The notes below the pieces were generated by a model, which was not told where the DNA came from, did not search any database, and worked only from the letters and a program-made list of their open reading frames with translations. A stretch of DNA of 64,000 bases from Amaurobius ferox. Its lineage: Eukaryota; Arthropoda; Arachnida; Araneae; Amaurobiidae. Shown here piece by piece: positions 22,296-34,195 of this stretch; position 1 is the first letter of the stretch; each line of letters opens with the position of its first letter. The position numbers and the translations under genes were made by a program. The stretch is taken from positions 138,979,793 through 139,043,792 of the forward strand of contig OX578134.1 in assembly GCA_951213105.1 (NCBI GenBank), read 5' to 3'.

Positions 22296-23809
22296 CTGCT
22301 CAAAACAATTAGGAGCTATTATGAGTTCGGTATCAATCAGCCATATAATCAAGTAGGTTTTTAACGAAATTCAAAGAAAAAGGGTTAAACAGGAAATTTT
22401 CAGGTTCACAAACTTCGGAATATGCAAATTTTATCTGTGGCGTTGAAAATTACTCGCTTTAGAAAAGAAGTAAAAATCGATCTGCAGCATTATTTATGCA
22501 GGAAGAGATTTGAATCAATTGACATGCGTTGAATGCTTTGTAGCAGTGAATACGATGTCTCAACAACATGACTATGCCGAATCGGTAGCCTGGAGGGCCA
22601 TCGGTCTTTTAGAGGCGGTCCGTACGCAACCAGCTGTAGCGGAACCCCTTGGAATGTCCTAAAGTGCCATTTCCAGGATATGGAATGGTTATAGGGAAAC
22701 TCGAAATGTTAGCCGAAGACCAGGACAAGGTTGTAGGTTTGCAACAACACAAAATGAGAACCGGTTTTAACACTAACCGCCAGAAGATATCGTAGCATGA
22801 ACGCCACTCTTTTGTAACAGCACCTTCGGAGGGCTAGTGACACCAGTGTTACAACTCATACTGTTGGAAATTGACTCCACTGTGTTGGTTTGTGTACTCG
22901 CAGACCTATGGTTTGTGTATCCTTAGCAGCCAGCCACCTTGCTGCTTGCAGAAGGTGGGCACAAGGGCATCTCAGATGGAGGCAAAATGAATAGAGCAAT
23001 GCTCTCTTCTCAAGCAAGTCCCACATTAGCTTACAACTTGACAATAACGGATTAACAGTTGTAGAGAACGTGACACTCAAATAATCTTGCATTTTTAAAT
23101 AAAAGTGTGCAATATGGAGAAGGAGAGGTGATGGCTTGTGCCAGTATCTTTATTAGCGGTCGTACCGAATTGTATATTACCAGAAATGGATAACTGATGG
23201 CTCAGAGTTTTATGGATGAGATCCACAGAGTTATGTGGTTTCTTACACTGCAACAATCGGGGACGAATTCATTCTCATGGTTAATAACTCTAGGCCATAT
23301 CGCGTTTGTCTAGTGGACGACTTCATTTTCGACAAAGGAATCCTTCGAACGGATTAGCAATCATGTTCTTTAGACATGAACCCAATAGAACGTGTTTGGG
23401 GCATTCTGTGGAGAAGGGTTGCTGGTCGCCTATCACCCCCAGAATCAGTTCAGCAGCTGGAAACCGCTCTTCTACAGGAATGGGAGAGAATACCCCAATC
23501 CCTCCTTGATAATCTCATTGATTCCATGCCTCACAAGTGTGAAATATTACTTTCGATCAGGGGAAACCATATCTCTTATATAAACTCATTTTTATCCGAG
23601 AAATCACATTTTTTTAACATGTACAAAATGTACATTTTTGTTTTCTGACAAAAAACAAGAAAAAAAAAATTAATTATTTCTTGTTCAGTGCGTAATTTTC
23701 CTTTCTAGTAGCTTACAACGTATATGGATCATATATCAGCCAACAAAACATTTTCTCATCTGCAGTTTATTTCCAAATTCATAAAATCCCCTAATTGTTT
23801 TGAGCAGTG
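22294..23809 (+). mobile_element. Tc1-like transposon, family 2, complete but inactive
   Basis: Terminal inverted repeats: left TACTGCTCAAAACAATTAGG and right (reverse complement) CACTGCTCAAAACAATTAGG, with a further partial match (ATTATGAGTTCGG versus TTTATGAATTTGG). TA lies outside both ends, at 22292-22293 and 23810-23811. The length of 1516 bp is typical. The transposase is broken. Confidence 0.9.
22555..23648 (+). pseudogene. Tc1-like transposase, family 2, frame-disrupted
   Basis: Starts at 22555 (MSQQHDYAESVAWRAIGLL), with an N-terminal helix-turn-helix region like other Tc1 proteins (...AVAEPLGMS, stop, SAISRIWNGY). Later blocks read in shifting frames. The second catalytic position reads LMVNNSRPYR, where family members have D: the catalytic Asp is replaced by Asn. 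The third motif, SLDMNPIERVWGILW at about 23376, keeps the Glu, 34 residues further on, so the DD34E spacing is preserved. An internal stop lies between them. The C-terminal part ends near the stop at 23648. Clearly inactive. Confidence 0.87.
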
Positions 23810-24456
23810 TATATAAAGACAAAAGAATCGACATACCCCGCAAAATAATCCGATAGTAATGAAACTTTACATGCAAACGCCTGTCGACCGAATTTGCAAA
23901 TGATCAAAAATTTGCAGTCAACGAATGAAGAGTCGGAACTACAGCACATTGAAACTGAGCACTATGGTGATGATAAGGAGCGAACCTTGCTTTCAGGAAC
24001 AAAACGTGCAGTGGATTTCGATTGCTTTTACGTACCTTGATAGCAACAATGCCTCGTCGGCGAATTCGCGGCCACTATGAGCATATGAAGGAGTTTCAAA
24101 GAGGGGGTAAGGTCGGACTGTATGAGGCTGGATGGGCACACCGACGAATCGCTCAGCATGTGGATAGGAGCGATACAGAAATTACACGATGTTGGCTGGA
24201 ATAGATCCGGAATGGCATATTTCAGCGGGAAGCGGACGGTCTATAGCGACGACAGAACGGGAAGATAGAACGATTGTTAAAGCAGCTGTGACTGCACGAT
24301 ATTCGTCATTATCAACGATCCAATGTGTAACAAACACGGAAGTGACCACCCGGACCCTTAATAAAAGACTACGGGAGCGGAATATACACTCGCGGCAACC
24401 ATTACATGGCCTATCACTGACCAGTATGCATCGTCAACAGATATTGCAATGGTGCC

Positions 24457-24470
24457 GCATCCGATCAATG
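24457..24470. repeat. SINE target-site duplication, left
   Basis: GCATCCGATCAATG, matched by GCACCCGATCAATG at 24861-24874 (one difference in 14). The matching could extend three bases outward to 17 bp with one more difference. Confidence 0.85.
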
Positions 24471-24860
24471 TTGTTGTTGCTGTTGAGACCCAGACCGTCC
24501 GACCTACCAGAAAGGTGTAAAGTAACTGTTTGGACGGCTGGGAAGTGCCACCCAATTTAGACCGGAACTTAGCTTTAGAGGCATCCACAGGGACCGTACC
24601 CTCCTTCCCCTACCACCAACCTATCGTAAGGACTTACGGAAACACATGTTTAACGTGATCGTACTCCGCATGAACACGGCGGCAGTTGTGGCAGCATGCA
24701 AATCCAGCGTGCAAACCACCGGACTTCCGCGCCCGAAATATGCCAACCGCACACGGTGTTCGCAGGTGGTCACCCATCCAAGTACTAACCGCGCCCGATG
24801 CTGCTTGACTTCGGTAATCTAACGAGAACCGGTGTTTTCATCACGGTACCGCCGTTGGCT
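24471..24860 (-). mobile_element. 5S rRNA-derived SINE, copy 1
   Basis: On the - strand it starts with a 5S rRNA-like head (about 24742-24859) including the internal control region, CGAAGTCAAGCAGCATCGGG then GCGGTTAGTACTTGGATGGG. This is followed by a body of about 230 bp and a (CAA)n-like tail at 24471-24483. Such heads supply an RNA polymerase III type 1 internal promoter. The same body and tail occur in the copy at 59970-60348. It inserted into a Tc1-like transposase and is flanked by 14-bp target duplications. Confidence 0.9.
24742..24859 (-). rRNA. 5S rRNA-like SINE head, not a functional 5S gene
   Basis: About 118 bp matching the general plan of metazoan 5S rRNA, with changes such as TAGATTACC for the usual GATCACC region. 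It continues directly into a SINE body instead of a T-run terminator, so it is a retroposed derivative. Confidence 0.8.
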
Positions 24861-25606
24861 GCACCCGATCAATGTGGAATTGTTCGGATTGGGAACGAAT
24901 TGTCTTCAGAGATGAGTCCCGTTTCGAACTGAGTCTTGATGATCATAGCAGACTTGACTGGAGACAACCCAGACATCGTCAGGATCCTGCTCTTACTGTC
25001 ACACGCCACACAGCCCGACAACAGAGAGTTATGGTCTGGGGTGCCTTTTCGTTTGATTGCCGGACCCCTTTGATAGTCCTCCGTGGTACAATCACAGCAG
25101 AGCGGTACGTTGCCGGCATTCTACGACCCGTTGTATTTCCATTCTTTCGCGACACTTCGGGCTAATTTTTCAATAAGATAATGCCAGGTCGCACATGGCA
25201 CACCTGTCTATTGATTGTTGTGATTACGACACACTTCCTTGGCCAGCCAGATCCCAAGATCTCTCGCCTATTGAGCACATTTGGGCTGAGATGGGGCGTC
25301 GCCATCCTAATATATAGATGAATTAGCTCGTCAATTGAAGGCCATTTGAAACGACACCCCTTAGAACACCATCCGGCAACTTTATGCATCAATGCCACTT
25401 CGGGTAGCAGCTTGTATCAAGGCCAGAGGTGGACCAACGCCATATTGACGTGCTAACTTTGTGTAGATCTTTCAGTGCAATAAGTCATTTAATTGTTCTG
25501 AAATTCTAATTATTTCTTTTTCTATATATCCAAATGACACGTACCAAATTTTGTCTCATTTCGATAATTCTTTCTTGATGAGTCGATTTTTTTGTCTTAG
25601 AGTGTA

Positions 25607-26100
25607 TATATATATAGCTATATTTCATTAAGCAACGTAACATTGGGTACACAATTCAGATCAATAGAGACATTTATATTCTAAAAAATTATCTTCTTAA
25701 ATACGTAAGTTCATTTTTGTTAGCGTTGACATACCACAGTAGTGGACATACCACATAGGGTTGACATACCACATAGTTTTTTTTTCAATTTTTTACTGCA
25801 GCGTCAAATTGATTAATATTTTAAATATGTCTGTGCTACACCGCAATATTAACATCCCTTCTTATTTAGCGTCATCTTAAAGACACCATTAAAAGAATTA
25901 ATTGAAGAGCGTAGATTATCTTTTGTTGGAAAAATAAAATGTATATCTCTGCACACAGAAAAGGCGGATATGAGAATATAATACATGTTTATTACCAAGG
26001 ATAAGGCTTGTTGCGAGGAAAATTATGTGCATGAATAAAACGCTCTCTTTAATTATATAGTTTGTTGTATATGTAGTTAACAAAGTGACCACTGAAATAT
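25607..26100. other. AT-rich spacer with an inverted family B fragment
   Basis: ATCTTAAAGACACCATTAA at 25873-25891 is the inverted family B core, followed by the family's CTTCAATTAA/GATTATC flank in inverse. A short direct repeat, TTGACATACCACA, occurs at about 25726-25770. Nothing else recognised. Confidence 0.45.
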
Positions 26101-26102
26101 AA

Positions 26103-27385
26103 ACAAGAAAGATCACACATGCATTAAGCATTGATTATGAAACACTTTCCAACTCCAATGCAATTTTATTTAAACATCTCTAAAATACGACACATTCCTC
26201 GGCAATATTTTTAAAATTATCACAATATTACATCAGTTAATTATATTTTCAAACTTAAAACTTCATCTAAAAAATGAACTTTATTCAAATAACGATATTG
26301 AAATAAAAATTGCCTGGTTTAAACATCTCTAAACTGCGATACATTCCTCGGTACTATTTTTAAAATTATCATAATACTGCAATAATTTATTATATTTGAA
26401 ATCTTCATCGAAAATAAATGAACTTTATTCAAATGACTTCACCGAAATATAAATGGCCTGGCTCAAGCATCATTTCATTGATAAGCAATTTTTCATTCCT
26501 TTCATTCATTACAATAATAGAATAATTTAATTTATTTAAAAATTTAAAACCATGGAGGTACAAGTAATTTAACTCTATACTTAAAATTTCATCGAAAAAA
26601 TCGTCTACATCTCTATGTAAAATCAATGAATGTTTCATCAATATCATCAATGTTGCAGACTCTATGAGCTAAATAATTTTGCATTAAAGAAATGCAGCAA
26701 TTCTTATACAACTAATTCTACATCTCTTGGTGTTTACATTCTCCATTAGTGAAAATTAGGCTTCGTAGTAAAAATAATCAAATTTTGATGATCATTTAAA
26801 CTGAAATATATTGTAATTGCGCTGTTTCAGATTGTAGATGCACAGAATTTAAGCAAAAATAAATAGGTTTTAGTACGGATACAACGCTAAATTTAAATTA
26901 AAAGGAACTTTAAATATCAAGATTTTGACACAAGATGGATGTCATATTTTATTTTGCTGTCGGTCACGTGATTTCTTCATATAAAGTGTGTAATAGTTAT
27001 TTTAATTTTTATTTAAAAAACTACTGAATATATTTTGCTGACATTTTTTATATATTTTATGGGATAATTTGAATATTTCCTAAAACTTTCGAAGCAATTT
27101 GTGAATTTTAAATTCGCTTAAAAATGTTTGAAAAATTAGGTCTCATAGGGTTCAATGTGTTTCATTTTTTCAACCCGGTTTTAATCAAAAACTAATAGGG
27201 TGATATTTTTCAATTATATTCTCATAGGTCCCATAGACCGTCTGAACAACATACTAAAATGTGATTTTAATAAAGTCATTTTTACGGAAGTTATCGTGCT
27301 ATCGGACAGATATACAGACAGACAGACAGAATGAACATAGTCATAAACACTTTTCAACTATATTGTAAAATGTTTAAAACTACAA
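26103..27385 (-). mobile_element. Interspersed repeat family C, full-length copy
   Basis: Inverted relative to 34196-35515. It begins AACAAGAAAGATCACACATG and ends in the (GACA)n/ATGAACATAGTCATAAACAC region. It holds the ~150-bp tandem units, then a unique region containing GCTGTCGGTCACGTGATTTC and GCAATTTGTGAATTTTAAAT. No protein. About 1.3 kb. Confidence 0.8.
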
Positions 27386-27434
27386 TGTACAATAATCTAA
27401 GTTGTATTTATGCCACATTGTGCATACTTGGCAA

Positions 27435-28405
27435 CACTCACTTCCGACAGTCAAGCATGCTATGTAAATTTTCATTTTTCGAAAGCGTAATTGAATTTGA
27501 ATGGCTGAAAATCGCTGTGGATATAGATGGCAGTATGTAAATATCGTATGTTATAGCCCATCTCGATTGATTGTCCGGATATTTGCTGATTAGGCAGTCG
27601 TTGAAGACGCCAGCATTCTGAAGGGTTTGAGAAGGTGCATTTAAATGCTGATACGAAGTGTTTATAGCTTTTGCAGGATTATTTTTGATGATATTCGTGT
27701 TTCTATGGCTGAAAGAAGACAAATGGCAGATAGTGAGCGGTGACATGCTGTCGGAAGCATTGAAACAGGACAGTCAATCAAAGATGTCGCTATTTTCTTT
27801 GGCGTTGATCATTCGGTAATTTCTCGATTATATAAACAATTCAAAACAAATCCAACATTTGCCTGGAGACCTATGCCCGGTTGTCCAAGATTTACCACCC
27901 CTCTGATGATCGGTATATCGCTATAGTGGCCATGCGGAATCGATGAGCGATCTCCACAACTGTTACATGCATGGTTGCGGTGGTACTGGTAAGACAACAT
28001 CTGCCAGTACGGTGCGCCAAAACCTCCGCTTGAAAGGACTGTACATCTCAGTACCATATTTTTGTGTTCCACTAACCCTCCAAGTCAGAGGGGCAAGATT
28101 AAAGTGGTGTCCTTAACATGTCAATTAGACTGCCTCAGATTAGTGCAACGTCCTGTTCTCGGATGAGTCCAGATTTGCCCTGGAATCAGATGATAAGCGT
28201 GTTAAGGATCTGGAGAGAACAAAGCACATGTAATCAGACCAAGAACATCACGCATTCAGAGGTGGCAGCGTCATGGTGTGGACTAAGATTGAATTTCAAT
28301 ATGATTAAGCGCGCACAGAGCTGCACATCTTTAAAGGCGGTTCTGTGATGGCTGCGGGGTAATGGTTTGAAGTCCTAAACCCCATTGAGAGAAGCTGCAG
28401 CAGAG
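27435..28405 (+). mobile_element. Tc1-like transposon, family 1, 3'-truncated copy
   Basis: The left end, CACTCACTTCCGACAGTCAA, is a diverged version of the family 1 terminal repeat. The copy can be followed in parallel with the reverse complement of 1540-3064 up to about 28405 (GAAGTCCTAAAC then GCTGCAGCAG), where similarity stops before the catalytic Glu region. The right terminal repeat is missing. Confidence 0.8.
27705..28345 (+). pseudogene. Tc1-like transposase, family 1, truncated remnant
   Basis: Begins MAERRQMADSER, then a stop where the sister copy at 2796 has Trp. It continues with QSIKDVAIFFGVDHSVISRL, the same helix-turn-helix region. Middle blocks correspond to the sister copy (TGTTCTCGGATGAGTCCAG, the first catalytic Asp region, near 28150) but are frameshifted. 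The second Asp and the Glu are lost with the truncation. Confidence 0.8.
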
Positions 28406-28409
28406 AGAG

Positions 28410-30498
28410 AGTTAGTCCTGATTTCCTTTCCAATTTTCTGAATGGAATTGCATTTTTTACAAGTAACATGTTTGTGTGGTTTCGTGGATGTGTTGTTTGT
28501 AGAGGGATATATAAGCGTCAAACAGCAACCAGATTTGGTATGAAAACTTACTACCCGGAAAAATACACTTTGGTCAGATTATATTTACATTCTAATATTT
28601 TTTTAAGAATTGTACGTTTTAGCATAGCTATGAGCGGTTTTTGCTGATATATTTTCTATAGCGAAAGAAAATATTATAAAAAAATTCTAATTTGACATTA
28701 CTGGAAAGATCAAAGGAAGTTCTTTCCAACGATGTTTGAACCTAATCCTTAGAATTCATATTTATTTTTTCTCTTCATATTTATTTCATAAATACATCGA
28801 CACTTGCATTTTTTTAGGTTATCTGAAACTTATTTCACTAAAATTATTTAACTTAACTTATTATATTAACTTATTTCACTTATATCCTAAACAGAATATT
28901 AGTACAATTTTAATGTTTGACAAGAAGTTATGTATAATCATCGCATTATAACAAATATTTTGTTTTAAATTACTTCATTATATTATTTATTGTGATTTAC
29001 GCGTTTTCAAGTAAATGCATACACATTTAAATCCCATATACCGTAAATGAAATGCGGTAGATTTTCATTCACGGCCGAGTGCGTATGCCTAACTTGCAGT
29101 GGGATTTAAGCCAATCCTTCTCTCCTATAGAAATGACCATTTTTCTTATTTTTGTATTCTTTTTTTTTGTTTGCTTTCCACATTTGCGGAGTGCATAGGA
29201 AATTGAGGCGTTTTAAAGAGACGATTTTGTAAATGTATTATTTCAGTTTCGGGCGCTTAATTAGAATCTGAAAAATGCCGGTCAACCCTTTCAAGCAAAT
29301 TTATTTATTATAGATACTTGCTATTTATTTACATGAAATGGACAATTGAATAATGCGTTCCAATGTAAGATTTTCATGTTCCATTTGTTGTGTTAGATTG
29401 TACCTTATTATTATCTAATTTCATCAGTTATAGCTATGCGGTCCCTAATAATATCCGCATTAGTTTGCGCCGATGAATTAAAGTGTTGACGTAGCCCTGA
29501 TTCTAAATCCTTGGTTTCGCTGAGTTTATGTTATTCTGTCAGTGCCATCATTAACAGAAGAATTTTAATGCCCGGTTGCTAATGTTCGTCGCTTAAAGGT
29601 GTAATTAACAGAGAAACATTAATGCCTGGCTTTTAATGATCGTCTGTTAATGCAATGACCAACAAACATACAAAATTATATTTTTTGCTCTTCAATAGGT
29701 TGCTATAAAATAATTGAGAAATGTATGTAAGACAGAAACGGATTTATTTCACAATTCTTATTCGTGTTATATGGAATAAACAAACATGTAATTCAACTAT
29801 GTCATGAAACTGGAACCAGATTTCATGCGATATAGAAAGTGCTTGTTTTTAACAAAAATACAATGTATGGTATTAAAAGCAAAAATAATTACTGCCTCCC
29901 GCAGCTAGCGGTATTCGTATCTGAATACCTATCGAAACCACCACTTGGTATATAATCTTACGGCTTTTTCAAATGTAACAACGAATACAACTTGGGGTAT
30001 CGAAAATTGGAATTCAAACCGGCTGTAAAAAGAGGAAGGCCAAGGTCAAACTAAACTGAAAGGCACTTGTCATGTTACAGCGATTATGAGAAACGAAGAA
30101 TTTCTCCGTATTATTGTAAAATATCTTAAGGGCCACTCTGGCAACTCCCGTCATTCTAGGTATAAGGTTCGATATTTACGCTCCTATGAGGCCAATACAT
30201 AAATGATTAAATAAGCACTAAAATAGGATCATATTACGAAAAGTCAGAAAGCTGCACTACGTTCAGTTAATTATTATTGGAATTACTGAACAACAAATAA
30301 CGAGAAGGGCCACACAGACCCCTCCGGCTTTCTAGAGTTAAACCCTGGCTAGTTCTGACGCAGTCGCCATTGCGTTAAATGTCAGAGAAGTCTAACGGTT
30401 CACCTCTTGCGTTACGACCGTGTTTTGTATAACAAAAATTGCTTGTTTAGTTGTGACCTATCACCCCTTAAAATTTGGCTCAAGAGTTCTGACTCACG
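28410..30498. other. Mostly AT-rich non-coding stretch
   Basis: No gene recognised. A hairpin lies at 29041-29075 (CCGTAAATGAA paired with TTCATTCACGG). A less AT-rich portion at about 29890-30400 has no recognisable content. Confidence 0.4.

Positions 30499-30499
<1 letters not shown>

Positions 30500-30559
<60 letters not shown>
30500..30559. repeat. (AT)n microsatellite
   Basis: About 60 bp of AT repeats. A family B core (TTAATGGTGTCGTTAAGAT) follows at 30613-30631. Confidence 0.9.
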
Positions 30560-30562
<3 letters not shown>

Positions 30563-30659
30563 CTTTACGCAAATTCGGAATTCTTCTTAGCTAAGCATTT
30601 CAAATGACTATTTTAATGGTGTCGTTAAGATTGTGTATAAAATTGACTCAGCCCAGGGG

Positions 30660-32425
30660 TGCTCGAAGTGTTACACGATTTACTTTTGTTCTAACAACAT
30701 TGACTTTATTAACGGTTCTGGTTGTGACATCCGCCCATTTATATGCAAAACTGTTTCTTTAAATAAGGATATTGCTAATTATCTTTTTGATATACTTAAT
30801 TTCTGTAATTAAATACTTTTTTTTGATACATGTTTGTTCCAGCTTGTTTAATTTTTTTGGTCGCTGTGAACTGTAAGAAATATAAAGTTAGCACTATTTT
30901 GTTCCATTCGCATTGTTCATTATCATAAATTAAATGTCACGTTTTAAGAAGGTACCCTTGGATGCCCCAAAAGTACAAGTTTTGAGCTGATAAATTTAAT
31001 AAAAGGTTTTTAAAAGATCTTTTACTCAAAAGTACATGGATGAAATGACATGGAATGAAATGCAAATTATGATGTTTGTGTTAAAGTTTCGTTAAAAGAA
31101 TTCTTTGAAAATTTTGTTAACAATTCGATTTTTTTTTTTTAAATCCAATTCCTCAAACGACTAAGATCTTTGACTAATATGCTTTCTTCGAGATTGAAAA
31201 TATATCTTATACAGGTTCCAACTGAAATAAAAAAAATCCCATTTTATTTTAAAATTTAGGACTGTACGCAGTTATCTTGATAGACATTTTACATTAAAAT
31301 TGAGAAAAAAATGGCACAGAAACAAAAATCAACGATTTTTTCCACGAAAATAATTCTTCTTTTGCAATAAAATAGCAAAAGAAACCCCAATTAATCAAAT
31401 GAAATCGGCTATGTAGCTAACTGCTTGTTGCTGTCTGAAAGAATCAATTCAAATTTCAAATGAGTCGTTCGAAAATTGATGAGAATATCGTGACAACTGG
31501 CTTTTAACAAATGCTTTTGCGACGAACGTGTTTAAAGTTTTCTGAACACAATTCTGGGCGTTTTGTGCAAATATATGTATATTTGCAATATCCTGGTAAG
31601 CATAACTTTCTGAAATTTTAACAGAATATTTTCAAAACATAAAATTTTTAGTAAATGTTAAAATATAATGTTCTGTTTATTATTTACCTAGATGTAGACA
31701 GATCACCCAAAGAATTTTCGAATAATTTTGGAATGAAGCACTGCTGGTCATATGTGTGTGAGGGAAGTGGTGACGAATAATTTAGAACAAATGTTGTCGT
31801 CAAAGTGAAATTTTATATTGTACACAAAGCTAGAAGTATATAAATATTCATTGATTTTTATGACTAGAAATCGAAATTTTTGAAATTAAAGAGATACATA
31901 GCTGATATTGGCAATGCAGTCAGTATCAAAAATTGACAGCTGTATGATGAATTGCGAGTATGTAGGATGTTGAAGTAACATGTATTATCTAAATGATTCC
32001 AATTCATTACCATGACAAAATTTATCTATAAAACTTATTTTTTTATGTACTTTAAAAAAATATCTTGATAGAACAAATTCAGGAGAGAAACTAATGAAAG
32101 ATTTTTTTTATGTATTCTGATGTTGATTGCAATAAAGGTAGATCTAAATAATTTGAAATATAAATTCATGAAAAAGTTGTATTTATACTCGCATTTCAAA
32201 CATTTACATTATGTATATCAGAAATATTAGAATATCCATTTTGATTGCGTGTAAAGCATCAATATGTTAGCTTCAAACTGGAACAATGTAGTTAACTGTT
32301 AGTGTGATGCAGGATCTTGAGTGTTTACAGGTTGTTAATAAGTACAAAAGCTACAAAAGCCACTAGATGTTAGCTATAGGTGTCAAAATCATGATATGGA
32401 CAGACATCAATTTATGATCACAGTA
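30660..32425. other. AT-rich non-coding stretch
   Basis: Nothing recognised. Confidence 0.45.
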
Positions 32426-32429
32426 AGTA

Positions 32430-32720
32430 AATGATGACATCACGGCACCTGAGGTTCACGGACTCAGTCGACTCCATGGCTATACAAGAGACTCTCCAAT
32501 AGAAGCCGGGACCAGGCTCTTACGAGATGCATGTGAGCCAATGGGCGGACAGAGACCTGCAAGCCAATGGACAGCAGTTGGGAGCTCGTAGATAACTCCA
32601 TGCAATGGATGAAGGATGAGAGAATTCAGCACATTACGTCATGGAGGTATAGGCGGTCGTATGACTAAGAGTCTGTACAAGTACGTGTTGAGGACGAGTG
32701 AGATTTTGTACGTTATGCAG
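32430..32720 (+). promoter_or_regulatory. Promoter-like patch with two CCAAT boxes
   Basis: A GC-richer patch carrying AGCCAATGGG and AGCCAATGGA about 40 bp apart, and CRE-like TTACGTCA at about 32633. TATTTAAAAG follows near 32743. It sits 360-650 bp upstream of the candidate micro-exon at 33081. Promoter function is inference from motifs alone. Confidence 0.25.
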
Positions 32721-33080
32721 AAGTGATAGGTTTGTGAAAGATATTTAAAAGCAAAAATACCTTATTAATAAACGTCGAATGATGTAAATACCTCGCAACC
32801 TATATTATAATCTTATCTGAGGTGATAGCATAGATCTGACTCTAAAATAGCTGAAAACAGACCCTGTATCATATATACAACATTCTAGAAAAATACTCTG
32901 TAATTAGAAACAGTAATTGATAATATGCATGAAGTCGAATATTAATTGTGGATTTAATCATGATAATTTTTAAACATATGTAATATTTACATTAAAATTT
33001 AAATTTGAATACAATTATGTATATTCATTGTGATTGTCTGAATAATTCATTGAATGTATAATAAAGCAATTTCCTTTCAG

Positions 33081-33103
33081 TTAAACACGGACAACACACA
33101 ATG
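33081..33103 (+). other. Candidate 23-nt micro-exon, possibly with the start codon
   Basis: Strong acceptor AATTTCCTTTCAG at its left, then TTAAACACGG...CACACAATG, and a good donor GTGAGT directly after. The final ATG sits in a reasonable initiation context (CACAATG). If it is the start codon, the next candidate exon at 41313 continues in phase 0. Read as internal coding sequence, its third frame is also open (KHGQHTM). No homology recognised. Confidence 0.3.
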
Positions 33104-34190
33104 GTGAGTTACTACGAAAGCAAGTACTATGTAAATTTACAACACGGCGGCAGTCGCAATTATTAAAATTAAATTACAGCAGGGTTAGGTATAATAATTT
33201 GTTATAGACCAATTTTATTATTTAGGATGCTCAATTCTCAGTAGGGGAGTTTATCTTATCTTTTCAACTTATCAAAAGTATAATATTAAGTAAACGATAT
33301 AAGGCATTTGATTTATTTTATTATAACATGCTTTTTTAAAAATATCAATATAACGGTGAATATATATTCAATGTCTTAAACGTAATCCTAACATTTCGTA
33401 TCTTATTTAGGGTGTCATATTTTCTTATATATATTCATTTCAATGTCTAAATTTTTGCCATTTACTCGATCATATTATTCTACAATGCAAATCCGAGAAT
33501 ATGATTATTTATGCACACCCATCTTAGTTAACAAGCATACTTATATTCTCTAAACATTATTATTTCTGGCCTTCCCATTTTTTATGTCTAAATGAAGAAT
33601 AAAGGTTTAACACATTACACTAAAGATTATCTATGTTCTTCAATTAACGATGATAATGGCGTCATGAAGGAATCGTGTAGAAGCATCATAAGTATGATTT
33701 TCATTGTCCCAGTGTATTATGATGTTCAATGAATTACAAAAGTTTGTTTACTGGGAGGAAAAATTGCGGAATTAATGGTTATGGTAGTGTTATCAGCGTA
33801 TAGAAGTATTAATATTAAGGGTGTTTTGTAGCATGAAAATGTTGTTAATAGCCACATCGATGAGTGTAATCTCAAGCTGTGTCAGGAAATTATATTTAAA
33901 TTGGTTTGTTTTGAATTTCTAACTGCCTAGTACAAATAAGCTTACGTTACGACAGTTGTCATTTGTGCAAAACTTGAAATATGCATTGTCTTAATATTTT
34001 AAGATAAAGGTGATAAGTATTGCAATTAAATTTGTCATTCAATAATGTAATTTGTATTTCCGTTTCACTTATATTCGCATATTCTTTGTGAGTATTTTTG
34101 AACAATATTAATAGAGCAAGTTATATGTTAGACACGTAAAATTGCTTGGTGCAGATTATTTATGTTGGTAACATTAACACTCTGTTTCGT
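33104..34190. other. AT-rich stretch with a weak family B copy
   Basis: Family B flank AAGATTATCTATGTTCTTCA at about 33624, then a diverged core, GATAATGGCGTCATGAAGG. Otherwise nothing recognised; intronic if the gene model is right. Confidence 0.35.
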
Positions 34191-34195
34191 AAAGT

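Larger units (their letters stand above)
24049..25448 (+). pseudogene. Tc1-like transposase, family 3, interrupted by SINE
   Basis: Starts MPRRRIRGHYEHMKEFQRGG at 24049, with the N-terminal DNA-binding region of Tc1 transposases. It frameshifts near 24200 and continues through HRQQILQWCRIRSM to the SINE insertion at 24471. Reading resumes in the same frame after the target duplication: WNCSDWERIVFRDESRFELS (first catalytic Asp) and VMVWGAFSFD. A stop at about 25163 precedes the second Asp block, DNARSH (usually DNARPH). DLSPIEHIW holds the Glu, but only 31 residues lie between it and that Asp instead of 34. The C-terminus (ASMPLRVAACIKARGGPTPY) ends at a stop at 25446. Inactive even before the SINE arrived. 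Confidence 0.87.
23812..25604 (+). mobile_element. Tc1-like transposon, family 3, split by a 5S-SINE
   Basis: The left end contains AAGACAAAAGAATCGAC at 23816-23832. The right end, reverse complemented, reads CTAAGACAAAAAAATCGAC, ending at 25604 with TA at 25605-25606. Its left boundary shares the TA (23810-23811) with the right end of the family 2 element, so the two transposons abut. Without the 390-bp SINE it would be about 1.4 kb. Confidence 0.8.
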
